This document shows positions 11,761 through 22,266 of a stretch of 64,000 bases of DNA, piece by piece (position 1 is the stretch's first letter; each line of letters starts with the position of its first letter). Origin of the DNA: Takakia lepidozioides. Its lineage: Eukaryota; Streptophyta; Takakiopsida; Takakiales; Takakiaceae. The stretch covers positions 23,808,001 to 23,872,000 of the forward strand of contig CM060732.1 of NCBI GenBank assembly GCA_030704615.1. The letters run 5' to 3'. A model generated the notes under the pieces. That model saw only the letters and a list, made by a program, of their open reading frames with translations. It had not been told where the DNA came from and made no database searches. The position numbers and the translations under genes were made by a program.

Positions 11761-12010
11761 ACTACAAGAAACCTCCATGAGTAGATGGTCTATTCCGTGG
11801 AACTCTCTGAAGTCTTGCATTATGAGGATCAGAACTGCTTGGCAGCTTATTTGCACGAGGCCTTGACCCTTAGGCAATCCCCAGAGCAGCAGTAGCTTTT
11901 GGGCTGCTTTTTTACTTTGTTTTTTTCATTTTGTCCCATAAGCTCTTTGAGCTTTCCGCAGATGTAATAAAGTACCATTTTGTTTTATTTCATTCATTTT
12001 CATTTCATTT
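11689..12010 (+). repeat. Repeat family A, long copy
   Basis: This copy carries, in order, the block gtgggtccagattcat, a short frame encoding HYEDQNCLAAYLHEALTL.QSPEQ and stop, then an untranslated tail with ATAAGCTCTTTGAGCTTTCC and a TTTCATTTC-rich 3' end. The same tail recurs at 53491, 55570, 60555 and 63300, and inverted at 57425 and 61828. Copies share the 3' end and differ in 5' extent, as expected for a retrotransposed sequence. I do not recognise the source gene. Confidence 0.75.
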
Positions 12011-12179
12011 TGTTTCATGGAATGTCTTTCATTGTTTGTGCATTTCTAATGCATGATTAGTTCTCTTGTATGGCATTACATGCGTATGTACTAGTTGACT
12101 CACTACAAACACCAAAACATCAAAGCATGAATTACTATGAATGATAGTTCAAGTAATTTCGAGCACTTCATTTAAAGTA

Positions 12180-12640
12180 GTAAAGCAGTGGTTGCGCCAA
12201 CTTCCGTAATCGCAATTGCCACTGGGCATGTAGCACTGCAAATTATGTGGTCTACTACCACGTGGCACCTCGGGCCCGTGGCCACGTGGCAGCAGTGCTG
12301 CTCGTCGTGGCGCCGCCACGTCGGTGTCCACATCGTCGTCCATGTCCGCGTCCATGTGTCACCGCGCTCCGGTGAGTCGGTCCACTCATCCGGAGGGAAA
12401 AGTCAAAGTCAGCCCAAAAGGTCAGACACACGGGCGGCTTGCCCGGTTACGCCACGTGGTTCTTCAGCATTAATCACATTAATCGTTGAGTAGTTGTTCG
12501 CGCATCTGCGTCTTTTACCACTCCAATCATTGGATGTCCAACCCAACTACCACGTCTGTTGTAACTAATCGTTTGTAACTTCAGTCGATCCCAGTTTTTT
12601 GACTTTTACGACTCAAAATGAGTCGTTACCCCAATGGTAA
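12180..12640. mobile_element. Possible second CACTA-like terminal region
   Basis: The composition resembles the subterminal region at 6540-7010. It has gcagtggttgcg, repeated ccacgtggc and gtccacgt motifs, and a hairpin ACTCAAAATGAGTCGTTAC near 12614 like the one just inside the end at 7010. No clear CACTA terminus or target duplication was found. It cuts off the 3' end of the gag relic, consistent with an insertion, but the identification is weak. Confidence 0.3.
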
Positions 12641-14386
12641 ATGACACGAATGCTTCTAGCTGTCTCTACCAATGTGAATGATTGAGGCAGCCTAGCCTGA
12701 CGGCTTGCCTCCCCACGCTGTGGATCTAACTCCACCTCTGCACCTTGTGGCTCATGAACTCGTGCTGCTGCTCGGGTCACAGCTGAAGCAGAATCCACCT
12801 GTACAAGTGGTCCTCCGAGTGCTGCCCCGCACATAAATCCCATGCCTCCCATGTCTCCTCTGTCAGGATAATGTTGCTGAGGAGGAGCAGGAGGTGGACC
12901 CTCAGGTCTTGGAGCTGGTATCACCTGAGCTGTGGCCATGGCAACAAGCCTCTGCTCTAGCTGCTGAAGCCGGTTGGCCATGCCTTGGTCAATGCCCTGA
13001 CCTCCACGACCTTGGCCATGCTGTGTTTGCCCTCGTCCTGCGTCTCGTGCCTGACCACCTCGTCCTCTCTGAGGTGCTCCACCTCGCCCTTGGCCGCCAT
13101 TGTTCCCTTGGAACTGGCCTCGCCGCAATTCAGGGTGCAAGTCATAACAATGGGCCTCTCCATGCCCATATTTGCCATAATGCCCACACTGCAACTATGC
13201 AGGCTCTGCTTGTGCTGGCCCTTTGCCACTCTCTGGGCAATCCTTCTTGACATGGGGTCCTCCACATGTCCAACACACCACCCCTAGTTGTTGTTGGCTT
13301 GCAAAAGAAGCTACTGGCCTCTGTACCTGAGGTCCCCTGTAAGCTCCATGAAATTGGGTTGGGGCAACCTTGCCCCCCTGACCACGCTGTTGGGCAGTCC
13401 TTTGTGCTTGTTGGCTGGTAGATGTGCCTCGTGCAGGCATGTCCTTGCCAAATCCAATGGTAATAACTCGCTCTTCCACCATGTTGAACTCAATCCACTC
13501 AGCCAGTAGAAACATATCTGCTAATATGGGTTGGGCCGCTTGTAACAGGGTTGCATCCGGCACCCTTCTCCTGAGCTCCTTGTCCAAAATGACTACCTGA
13601 GCTTAAGTAACCCCTTGGGTCACACTTATCAAGCGCCTCATACGAGTGTAAGCTTCTCGCAAGCTCTTACTGGATTTGCACTGGAAGTCTTGCAAACTTC
13701 GCAACTTCTCTGTCCGTACCCCTTGGTAGTTCCTCTGCAACTCCTGGAAGAACTCCACCACCGGGTTGAAGGCAAGCACAAGTGCTGGTGCTGCAGGAGG
13801 AGCTTGAATGGATTTCCCAGCTCTTATACCACTTGTCCCACTACTAATGCTTGTAGTTGGAGATGTTGGTGCTGATGCAGTTGCTGGTCGCGTAGTGCCT
13901 CGAGTAATGGAAACGTAGTCAGGTGACCAATACATCCTCCACTCCTCAATCTCTACCTCATGTCCTCGCTTGAACTCGTAGTAATTGTCCATAGGCGGCC
14001 CCTCAAGGTGCTGAAATAACCCTTCCATGCCATGAATGGCGTGAATAGCTGTGGATTGCGCATCTGCTGCAAATCACATCAGCTGTCGAACTCCTGGATA
14101 AAATCATCCAGCTCGATTGTGCCCACAACTCCAGAGTACCTGCGAGGCCCCTTGGTAGCTCCATGTCGTCCCACAACAATGGCGAAGGAAACTGCACACA
14201 TGTTGATGAAGCCTCCGAGTCTGTGTCAGACTCTGCACTAGATGAAGGTGGGGGTGAAGGTGGTCTAAACCGATCCCCTTGCCTCGTGAACCCACTAACA
14301 GTACTGGTGCTAGTGTTGGCCTGTCCTTCTGAACCCTCAGGCAACTCTGTGATGCCCGTTGTTATCCAAACCTGTCCACGTGACAC
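12613..14386 (-). pseudogene. Retrotransposon gag polyprotein, broken
   Basis: In a shifted frame near 14040-14110 the minus strand encodes a gag start-like segment with YSGVVGTIELDDFIQEFDS and LQQMRNPQLFTPFMAWKG. It continues at 14028-13606 with FNPVVEFFQELQRNYQGVRT and SSKSLREAYTRMRRL. Two zinc-knuckle-like motifs follow: CWTCGGPHVKKDC near 13250-13215 and CGHYGKYGHGEAHC near 13190-13150. Three consecutive open blocks lie in one frame, separated only by single stops (TAA at 13603-13605, TAG at 13195-13197). Another frame change is needed near 14020. Gag packages element RNA. No protease, reverse transcriptase or integrase is seen nearby, so the element is fragmentary. Gypsy-type is likely, by resemblance only. 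Confidence 0.75.
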
Positions 14387-15560
14387 TATAAGGCTCTATA
14401 ACTAGCTCTAACAGTGGCACGGGTGGGCACCTGTTATACGGCTTAAAAGGTCATGTCCCAATGGCTAAGGGCACTTGCACCTGCATCCACCACAAGAACT
14501 CCTATGATTGGCTGGTCATCAATCCAGCCTCACCATAGAAGAAACACTGGTGGTCTTGCTGGTCATCACTCCAGCCTCACCACCGACAACATACTCTAGG
14601 ATTGACCGGCGATCAAATCTGGCCTAATCCCTATGAAAGCAAGTGCCCACACAAAACCAACATGGCGCACAGTCAAGCATGCAGGTGTGGGGGGATCCAA
14701 ACACAAGAAATCAAAACATCAACACCCCCACACCAAAATCCCTCTGCAGTGCTGCTCCTGCAGAATACCCCGGCCCAAAAACCCCGGACTGACTAGCCTC
14801 CACCAAGAGAGGCTTTGGCAACTACAACTACAAAATAATGAAAATAGTAAAGAGAGGGAGGGGAAGAATAGAGGCCCAACCAAGCAAGTTCTAATCCTGA
14901 TCTATGCTATCAACTGTCAGACTTCTCTCAAAGTGCCTCGCTCTGCATAATGGTAAGGTGTGGGAGAAATATCTATGTCCAGAAACCTGCCACTAACCTT
15001 ATCCCAATCTACAGTAGCTCGCTCTAACCAACCCTCCTCCTCTCTCTGCCAAGTAGAGACAAAGCAATACTCCCCTATCTCCCACTCACTGAATACTAAA
15101 GAAAATAAAGGTAGGGTCTGACGGTCTCTCAACTCGAAAGCTTTGAGACGGTTGCGGGTGTCCTCGTTGCGAGTGTCCTCGTTGCGAATGACTGCATCTC
15201 CTTCAAGTAGAACAAACTATTCGTTACTAATGAACCCCCGCTTGTGGTTGCCTCGTGCAGAGCGTGTCCGGCTGCAACCACGTCTGATTGCAAAAACTTG
15301 TGCAGCTCCTGCTCCTCTGCTCCAGTAAACCACGGCCTTATGGTTGAACACCTTGGTCCCCGGGGCTGTCTTTGGCTGTGTTCCAAGCCTAGATTCCACC
15401 TACTTTGGTATTTCACCTATAGCTGCAGAACAGAGGAATACACCCGAGCTACAAGATGCTTGGTCGCTCTTAGACCCTGTGCAGCCAGGAACATTTAAGG
15501 GCGAGTTTTGTTGTATGAAGCTTACACAGTACTCTAGTAGGCCAACATAAGGAGCTATTA
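14387..15560 (-). other. Leader or upstream coding debris of the gag element
   Basis: Minus-strand frames at 14917-15132 (containing GEYCFVSTWQREEEGWLE and DIDISPTPYHY) and 15129-15416 (containing PWFTGAEEQELHKFLQ) overlap end to end and look protein-like. They lie upstream of gag on its strand. I do not recognise them. They could be an N-terminal element protein or captured host exons. Confidence 0.3.
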
Positions 15561-18500
15561 ATGGCGCGGCCCTCGCCAGTCACGGCACAACAGGCTGTAG
15601 TGGTGCAATTGTTTCTAGCATGGCTGTCGGTTGGAACGTCGTGACAGGCCTGGCTAGTGCAGCAACGGCCTCACCAGTGCTAGGGAACAACATATGATGG
15701 TTTTGAAATCGAATGATGCTATATGGACCAGTTCAGTTTGTTTGACAAGAAGATCACGAAGAGGACTGGCGATTTGTTTGACGGATTCCTTGAATGACGA
15801 GACGAGGTAGTTGCTGTCAAGTTCGAAGACACTTGGCTATATACTCTACAGAGTCGTTTGGTTAAATGTGAAGAGACAAATTGGCACACAAAAATGGGCG
15901 ATGGGCACTTCAATGATCGAATAACCCAGTCCTGGTAATTCGTAGAACATCTATACAGCTACAGCTCTGTAATTGGTCTGCCCCATATTAGATAGCTGAT
16001 CATCCAGCAACATGACCATGCTTGCGGGAAGCTAGCACGATCGTGGTCACACGTTCCAAAGATGACCAGTAGGGAACTCAGCGAACTGGGAACCAGTATT
16101 TTGGGTGTAGTTTAAATTAAAAAACAATCCATTTCTGATCAAATTTAAATTATACAGAGCTTGTTTTTGCCATAACTTGGTCATACAGAGGCTGTTTGAC
16201 CTCAAATTTGCGTAGGGACCTGCAGATTGTGGAAATCTACATATTCAGGTTTTAGTTTTTGGACTCTGCTAAAAATCTATGGAATTTTTTTAGTGTGAGT
16301 GTGTGGATGCTATGAAAGATCCACAACTCTGTTTCTAGAACCTGTTGTGGTCTACATGAGAGACAAGTCTGTGGATGTCTTCCCTGTATGGCTGGGGGCA
16401 ATGAGGACGTGACTGAAGGGCAGGTCTCTTCCCTTAGACTGTGCACACAAGGAGACAAGATTTATGTTTCTCAAGGAACTCAGACTGATTTGAGTGGAGA
16501 GCAGTTAGACGAGTTGATTGCATACTGGGAGTCAGGCATTAGCAATAGACAGCAAACTGCTGTAGTTGGCGTTGAGGGCCTCAATATTGCTTTGGACAGA
16601 CAGAACTCTGTTGGAGCAAGCAGTTAGCTACCTTGCAGGCTCCACGACTGTATTATGTGGCTGCTTCAACACCGCCCAACCCCTCTTTGTGCCTGCACTG
16701 TCTCACCAGGTTGCAGCAACCGCTAGCCCCTGTTGCAAGACTTCATTGCCCAATATGCTACTGGGAGGCTAACTACGGGCTGATCACCAGACTCTTTTTC
16801 TTGTGCACATAAACATGCTAGGCTTCAGATTCTGACAACCTGCACGCCACAACTTCAGCCTTTTGCCTCTCATGAGCTGATCGCTCTATAGGGTTTTTAA
16901 TACTGTCAACTTCCAATTCGTGAACTGATCGATAACCAACCTTGCATCATCCCCGCAAGCCATAGTGCTTTGGTGATAGATCGAGCTAATTTCTTGCAGT
17001 CAAATAATCAACATGTAATGATCACCCCAAGCAATGAAGCGTTGACAAGCAGCAAAATTCCTGATTTCAACATGAACCATAGTTTGCTGGTCCATAATAT
17101 TTGTTGGTCAAAATTATCGGACAAGGCATGAACCAAATGATCTAGACCTGCCATCAATATTAGAGCCCCTGCATCGAAAGGTCTTATCGATCAACAAGCC
17201 CTAGAGGGTCAAGCTCTAGACATGGCTTAACAACCGTCCCACAAGCATTAACCGACTTCTGAACTTGTAAGCTGCATGTGATTTCGAGTTTGGGACGTTT
17301 CATGGGCTACAGGGCTAACGGCTGCAGCAACATATATGGCAGTTCACTTAACCTTGCATAGCCCCTTCAACTCGTCTTCAACCGTCTCGGCACATGAACA
17401 TCAACATTGAGCACATGTTCAGTGACCAACAGTATTGACCTTCAATCTAGCCTCTTCCTGTGTTTCATTACTGATGACAAATGTGTCCGGCCATCTTATC
17501 AGAACATGGTACTCACATTTATGACACAAACAACACTCCACCAGCTTTCTCACGGTCCACTTTGAACAAGCCGCTTTGCTCTTTCACCAACTTGCAAGCA
17601 ACAACCTGCCGAGCTGTTTGTCCGCACATCTGTCTACTCCGGCTTTGTATATCCTGCGTAGAGCCTACGAGGCTGTCCAAGCCTCCATCTCGCCTCTTAT
17701 TTGTGCCTCCCGTGCACGCCATCGTACCAGACTGCGAACGAAACTAGCAACAATGACTTCTACCCTAACCACTCATTAGGAGTCGTGCTTTCCCTACTTC
17801 AAATACCATCGACATAGTGTTAACATAAAAGAAATCTATCTAGCTTAGCACTACAAAAAACTAGATAGATCATCTCTCTCGAGTGATTGAAAACTAAACT
17901 CACACTGTCCAATGACATAGAAACACGAAATACAACACAATCACTCGTTAAAATAAGAGTCGAGCCAGGGGCACCCCAAGCTATGGGGACTCCACCCCAC
18001 AACATCCTACTCTCCCTCCATAAGTACACTCAGATGCTAAGCAGCGAGGAAGCTCGGTCGTGCAGGCTCAACTCGAGAGTGTTTATTTAACTTGACAGTG
18101 TAGATCCTTGATGGACATTCGTCAACCACGTCAATACATATATACGTACATATATACACACACACACATATACAACGTTAGCCGGAGCTACCGTAAATAA
18201 AAGCCCTTCCCCAGTGGGGACTGTCTCCTTTCTCGGTGGCTTTAAAGGAGGAATGTATCTGTAATGTGACAAGTTGGCCACTTTCAATTTTGTGCTTGTT
18301 AAGGATGATAGGTATAAGTGATCCGATAGCGATAGCAACAACAATAAAGTAGAGGGTTTGGAGAAATTTAGAGGTGGTCGTACAAGATGATTTTAGGGTT
18401 GATGTATGGTAACAATGTAGTGGCTAGGAGCCATGACAACATATGTATTCGTTCAAGAGATTCATAATAACATTCTTTTCAAATGATATGGATTTAAGTT

Positions 18501-19527
18501 GGACATTATGCAGCTGGCTTCTTGGTTTGATTTTTATGCCCAACTTAACAATCCCACTCACATCAGATTTGGTGATGGTCCAATAATACAAAAGCTATGA
18601 ATCCCAAGCCCAGGCTGGCCACCTCACTGGTCCGTTCGCTAAACAAAAACACATTTTCAACAATCCTATGCCAAAAACTTACCATTGGCTCAAAAACATC
18701 TACGGTGGTCTTTTTCTTCTTGGATTCTTGTTCCCATCTCTGGGATGTATGCTTTAGTTTGGATTTGTAGGCTGGCTTTGGCTTGTCGTTTGAGGTTCGT
18801 GAGCTTGCTCTTGCATCTTGTTGTCTAGTTATTTTGGTATTTTTGCGATCTCTTGCTCCCATCTCTAAAGAGGATGTTTATGGTTTCATTTAGACGAGCT
18901 TTGGCCTATTGCTTAAGGGTTTTGTGAGTTAAGGGTGTATGCCTTATGGTTGTTAGTTTTTTTTCTCTCCCAATTTTAAATAGGAGTAGCAGTGACAGCC
19001 TCCTTTCATCCAAGAAAAAACAAGAAAGAAAAATAACAAGCATCTAATTGCGTCTCCTCCTTGTGAATAGTGGAACCTACTTTCATCCATAACAAACTCA
19101 AAAACTCATCCATTTGTTTTCATAGTTGTTCAATAACCTGAGGGGGGTACTACCTGGAGAAGGTACCAGCAAAGGAGCGGAGGCGACACGTGGGAAGGCC
19201 TCACAACGGGCTTAGTGATTCTTGACACTGATGCCTAGTCCTCTTTAGAATAAAGAAGAGCCAATAAATAAATAAAAATGATGAATACTAAATGGTTGCA
19301 TCATCAAATAAAATCAAAGCATTTAAAAATGGACATGATGTCATATTTTTCATTCTCTTTCACTTTGTCATGTAATATCATCCAACACTTTTCACATGAA
19401 CTGCTTGCAATACGACAACGATACTCGTATTGTATGCATCCAATAACATTTTCTTAAAACATTTTGTATACAGCTATATAAAAAGAATTAGGGTAGTTGG
19501 ATCAACCAAACACCTAATGTGACATGG
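15561..19527. other. Long gene-poor stretch
   Basis: No coding region, structural RNA or clear element boundary could be supported. An isolated frame at 16388-16627 (MAGGNEDVTEGQVSSLRLCT...) has reasonable composition but no recognisable motif. A TA/CA microsatellite lies near 18136-18172. Confidence 0.5.
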
Positions 19528-19535
19528 GTGTATGT

Positions 19536-19820
19536 CAGTGTTTTTGTTTCTGGCGAAAAATCGCCAAATTTCGACTGGAAACTACGTCAGCTACTTGTAC
19601 AAAGGAATTATGGGGGGTAAAATCTGACTTTTTCGCCAAAAAGCAGCAGCAGATAAATTTCGGGGGCCTAATCTTGCCGACGTGGACTAGTTAAAACGTG
19701 ACACCTGGAATATAGCCACTTTTCTAACTATGCTACCTCGATATTCTCGCCACATGGGCACTGGGTAGAATTCACAGGTGGCCCCGCCAGCGATTTTAAA
19801 ACTATGAAAAAAACCCACTG
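19536..19820. mobile_element. hAT-type MITE with perfect 8-bp target duplication
   Basis: The 285-bp unit begins CAGTGTTTTTG and ends AAAAAACCCACTG, so the termini are short inverted CAGTG repeats. It is flanked on both sides by GTGTATGT (19528-19535 and 19821-19828). An identical 8-bp duplication with CAGTG ends is characteristic of hAT elements. It has no coding capacity. Interior inverted similarity (ggcgaaaaatcgcc left, gccagcgattttaaaa right) supports a MITE. Confidence 0.85.
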
Positions 19821-20509
19821 GTGTATGTGTGCTTAATTTGAATCCTTGGGGGAAAGGTTTGGGCAGCCGGGTTGCCCTGGTTACGGGCAGTTACAAGGTG
19901 TTCACCAAACAGAATGCAATAGTCATTCAACACCATAAGTTACGCTTGCTTCGGCGAGAGTCAACCAGTTTCTTCAAAGCTATTTGTACGAATGGCAGAC
20001 CTCTTGTATTTTTCTTACGGAATCTCATGTAAAGAAGTCATGAACCTCTCATCTTGTCGTGTGTATGTGCTGACCAAAAAAATACTTGAAAGTGTTTCAA
20101 ACCCAGAGTATTGATCATTTGCTTTTGCTCAAGTAACAATGATTTTTGGAATTTTGCAATTTTTCTTACATGAGCACATTTTTGTTTCGATAAGATAATC
20201 TTTTGGATATTCAAGTTAAAATATAGATAATGCCAATTTGCTCGCTCACATGCTACCCAACCATTCTATGGCAGTGTTGCCTGATGTTTGAAGGGCGGCC
20301 CAGCCTTTCAAAGGGCACGACATGACAGTTTGTCCTAATTCAGGGTGAACTTGATGGATGCCATGTAAACATGGTATTTATTTCAAGGGCCTCCCTCCCC
20401 TTTCGCAAAAAAAAATTGGTATTTAATTGAAGGGCTATCGCTAGAAGTGCCCTTAAAGAGCCTCAAGGCTATATAGGTACATTCAGACTCATAAGTAGCG
20501 TCCAGATGT

Positions 20510-21136
20510 GTTTCTCATTGTTGAATAATTGGGAGTTTAAGGCTCACGTGTGCGCCAGGCAGCGGGCCCCACGCACGGACGTGGGGCGCCCTTGGGTGGC
20601 CCCGCCGCGACCCATGACCCGACCGGGGTGGGTTCTGTATGGTCTGCCGCTAGGTAGGGCCCACAGGCCTTCACCCTAGGCGAGCCGAGTTTGGGCTGAC
20701 TGCGGCTGTTTTCTAGGTTAAGAGAAAAAAAAAATGTTGGGGTATCAGCAAGCAGCGGGTAGTGTGGTGGTTGGGTGCATTGAGTGGTATCTATGAGATT
20801 GTGGGTTCGAATTTGGATGTTCCAAATGTGTATTAAAGATGGTTCTGGCTGGCGTTGCATGTGTACCCTTCTTCTTGATGGGTGAGTTTTCCCGCAAAAA
20901 TTTCTAAGTCCTGCGGGCTGCGGCGCGACGAGCAGACCATTCAGTTGGACCCAAGACCTGCGTGGAGACCCGATTTGCAAGCAGTGAGCGGACCCGACCC
21001 GACTTGCCAACAGACCCAACCTGCGAGCAGACCCGGACCCTCCGAATGGTCGCGGGGGCGCCCCACTTCCGTGCATGGGCCCACTGCCTGGCGCACACGT
21101 GCGCCTTAAATTCCCAATTATTCAAAAATGAGAGGC
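20510..21136. mobile_element. Mutator-type MITE with about 82-bp terminal inverted repeats
   Basis: The left end (from gtttctcattgttgaataat) and the reverse complement of the right end (gcctctcatttttgaataat) match with few differences for about 82 bases, through tttaaggctcacgtgtgcgc to the gtggggcgccc block. The flanks are TCCAGATGT (20501-20509) and TCCAAATGT (21137-21145), a 9-bp duplication with one difference, as expected for Mutator-like elements. It encodes no transposase. The long minus-strand frame across it is a by-product of GC-rich repeats. A related single end lies at 43712. Confidence 0.85.
20745..20885 (+). mobile_element. tRNA-derived SINE head inside the Mutator MITE
   Basis: The stretch has an A-box-like tagtgtggtgg followed about 40 bases later by the B-box-like GTGGGTTCGAATTT. 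This resembles a tRNA pol III promoter without a foldable cloverleaf. Its position inside the MITE implies that it inserted there or was captured. Confidence 0.5.
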
Positions 21137-21327
21137 TCCAAATGTCTACCAACTTAAGAGTGAATATTTTCATGGCAAATAAATTTCTTTGACCTTCTTA
21201 TATTCGAGTTATACTTATACATGAAACTTATTCTATTTTCGTTCACACATATGCATATGTTAACAAATAATTTTATCTATTTATATTCTCTCTTACCTCT
21301 GTTCATAACATACCACGTGTATTTACC

Positions 21328-22266
21328 AGTGTTGTGCGGGTTCTGCCTTTTTAAGGAACCCGCCGGGTCCGGGTGCGGGTTTTTTTCGGAGCCAAGTCCG
21401 GGTCTGGATCCGGGTTTTCGAAATTTGGAAAATCCGGGTCCGGGTTGGGGTCCGGGTTTGTCAACACGGACTCGGGTTAGGGTCCGGGTAGTTGTTGGGA
21501 AATATTAGCGAGTTCACGGGTTCGGATCGGGTCCCTAATTTATTGATTAAATAAATTAGAAAATTAAGATTAATTAGGGATAAATTTATTTTTGGCTGGA
21601 AAAAACTTTAAATCCTAAGAATGAATTTTATTTTAAGAGACATTCCTTCAAAATATACCATGAATATGAATATGTATACCATGAATAAGAATTAAAGTAG
21701 AAGTTTGAGTTCCATTTTCTATTTTTCAATATCAATTCTTTAAACATGTTAAAAATAGTAATATGCCTCAAGGGTAGATCACTATAGCATGGATCTCTGG
21801 GATCTGGCATAATAATAATATATGATGTCTCCTTTGGAAGGTGTAAATTATGGTCCCAGAGGGCACAACTTTGTGACACCACTCCGGGGATTGAACCCAC
21901 AACCGCTTTTGAGGTGGTATGTGGGCATTACCATGGGCTACAACGTGGTGGGGCTGGCTGCTGCGGCCTATTGCTGCTCATCACCTCCACAAATATGACA
22001 AAACCTACCAGATCTAAGGTGGATCCGGTATGCCCCATCTAAATTTAAGACCCGGACCCTGACCTGTTGCATTGGCCCACGGGTAGCGGGTTTAACGGGT
22101 TCTGGACCCAGCAAGCGGGCCCGGGTCCGGTTCCGGGTTCATTTTAGAAATGAACCCGGGTTAGGGTCTGGGTTTTTTGTGATAGCACGGGTCTGGGTGC
22201 GGGTGCGGGTAACCCGGATCCTAACCCGCCGGGTACCCGCCTTCAAAACCCAGACCCACACAACCT
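21328..22266. mobile_element. GGGTCC-rich nonautonomous element
   Basis: The ends are inverted relatives. The left starts CAGTGTTGTGCGGGT and the right ends ACCCACACAACCTA. Both sides carry long runs of GGGTCCGGGT-type sequence ending in gcgggtacccggcggg. The CAGTGTTG terminus suggests hAT, but I found no matching 8-bp duplication. A SINE-like segment lies inside. A second partial copy lies at 26936-27150. Confidence 0.6.
21840..21955 (-). mobile_element. tRNA-derived SINE fragment
   Basis: On the minus strand, gtagcccatggtaatgccca is followed by the B-box-like GTGGGTTCAATCCCCGGAGT. This is typical of a tRNA-related SINE head. It lies within the GGGTCC-rich element. Confidence 0.55.

Noticed and set aside
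20537-21076. 179-codon minus-strand frame
   Set aside because: It lies wholly within the Mutator-type MITE and its inverted repeats; GC-rich composition explains the lack of stops.
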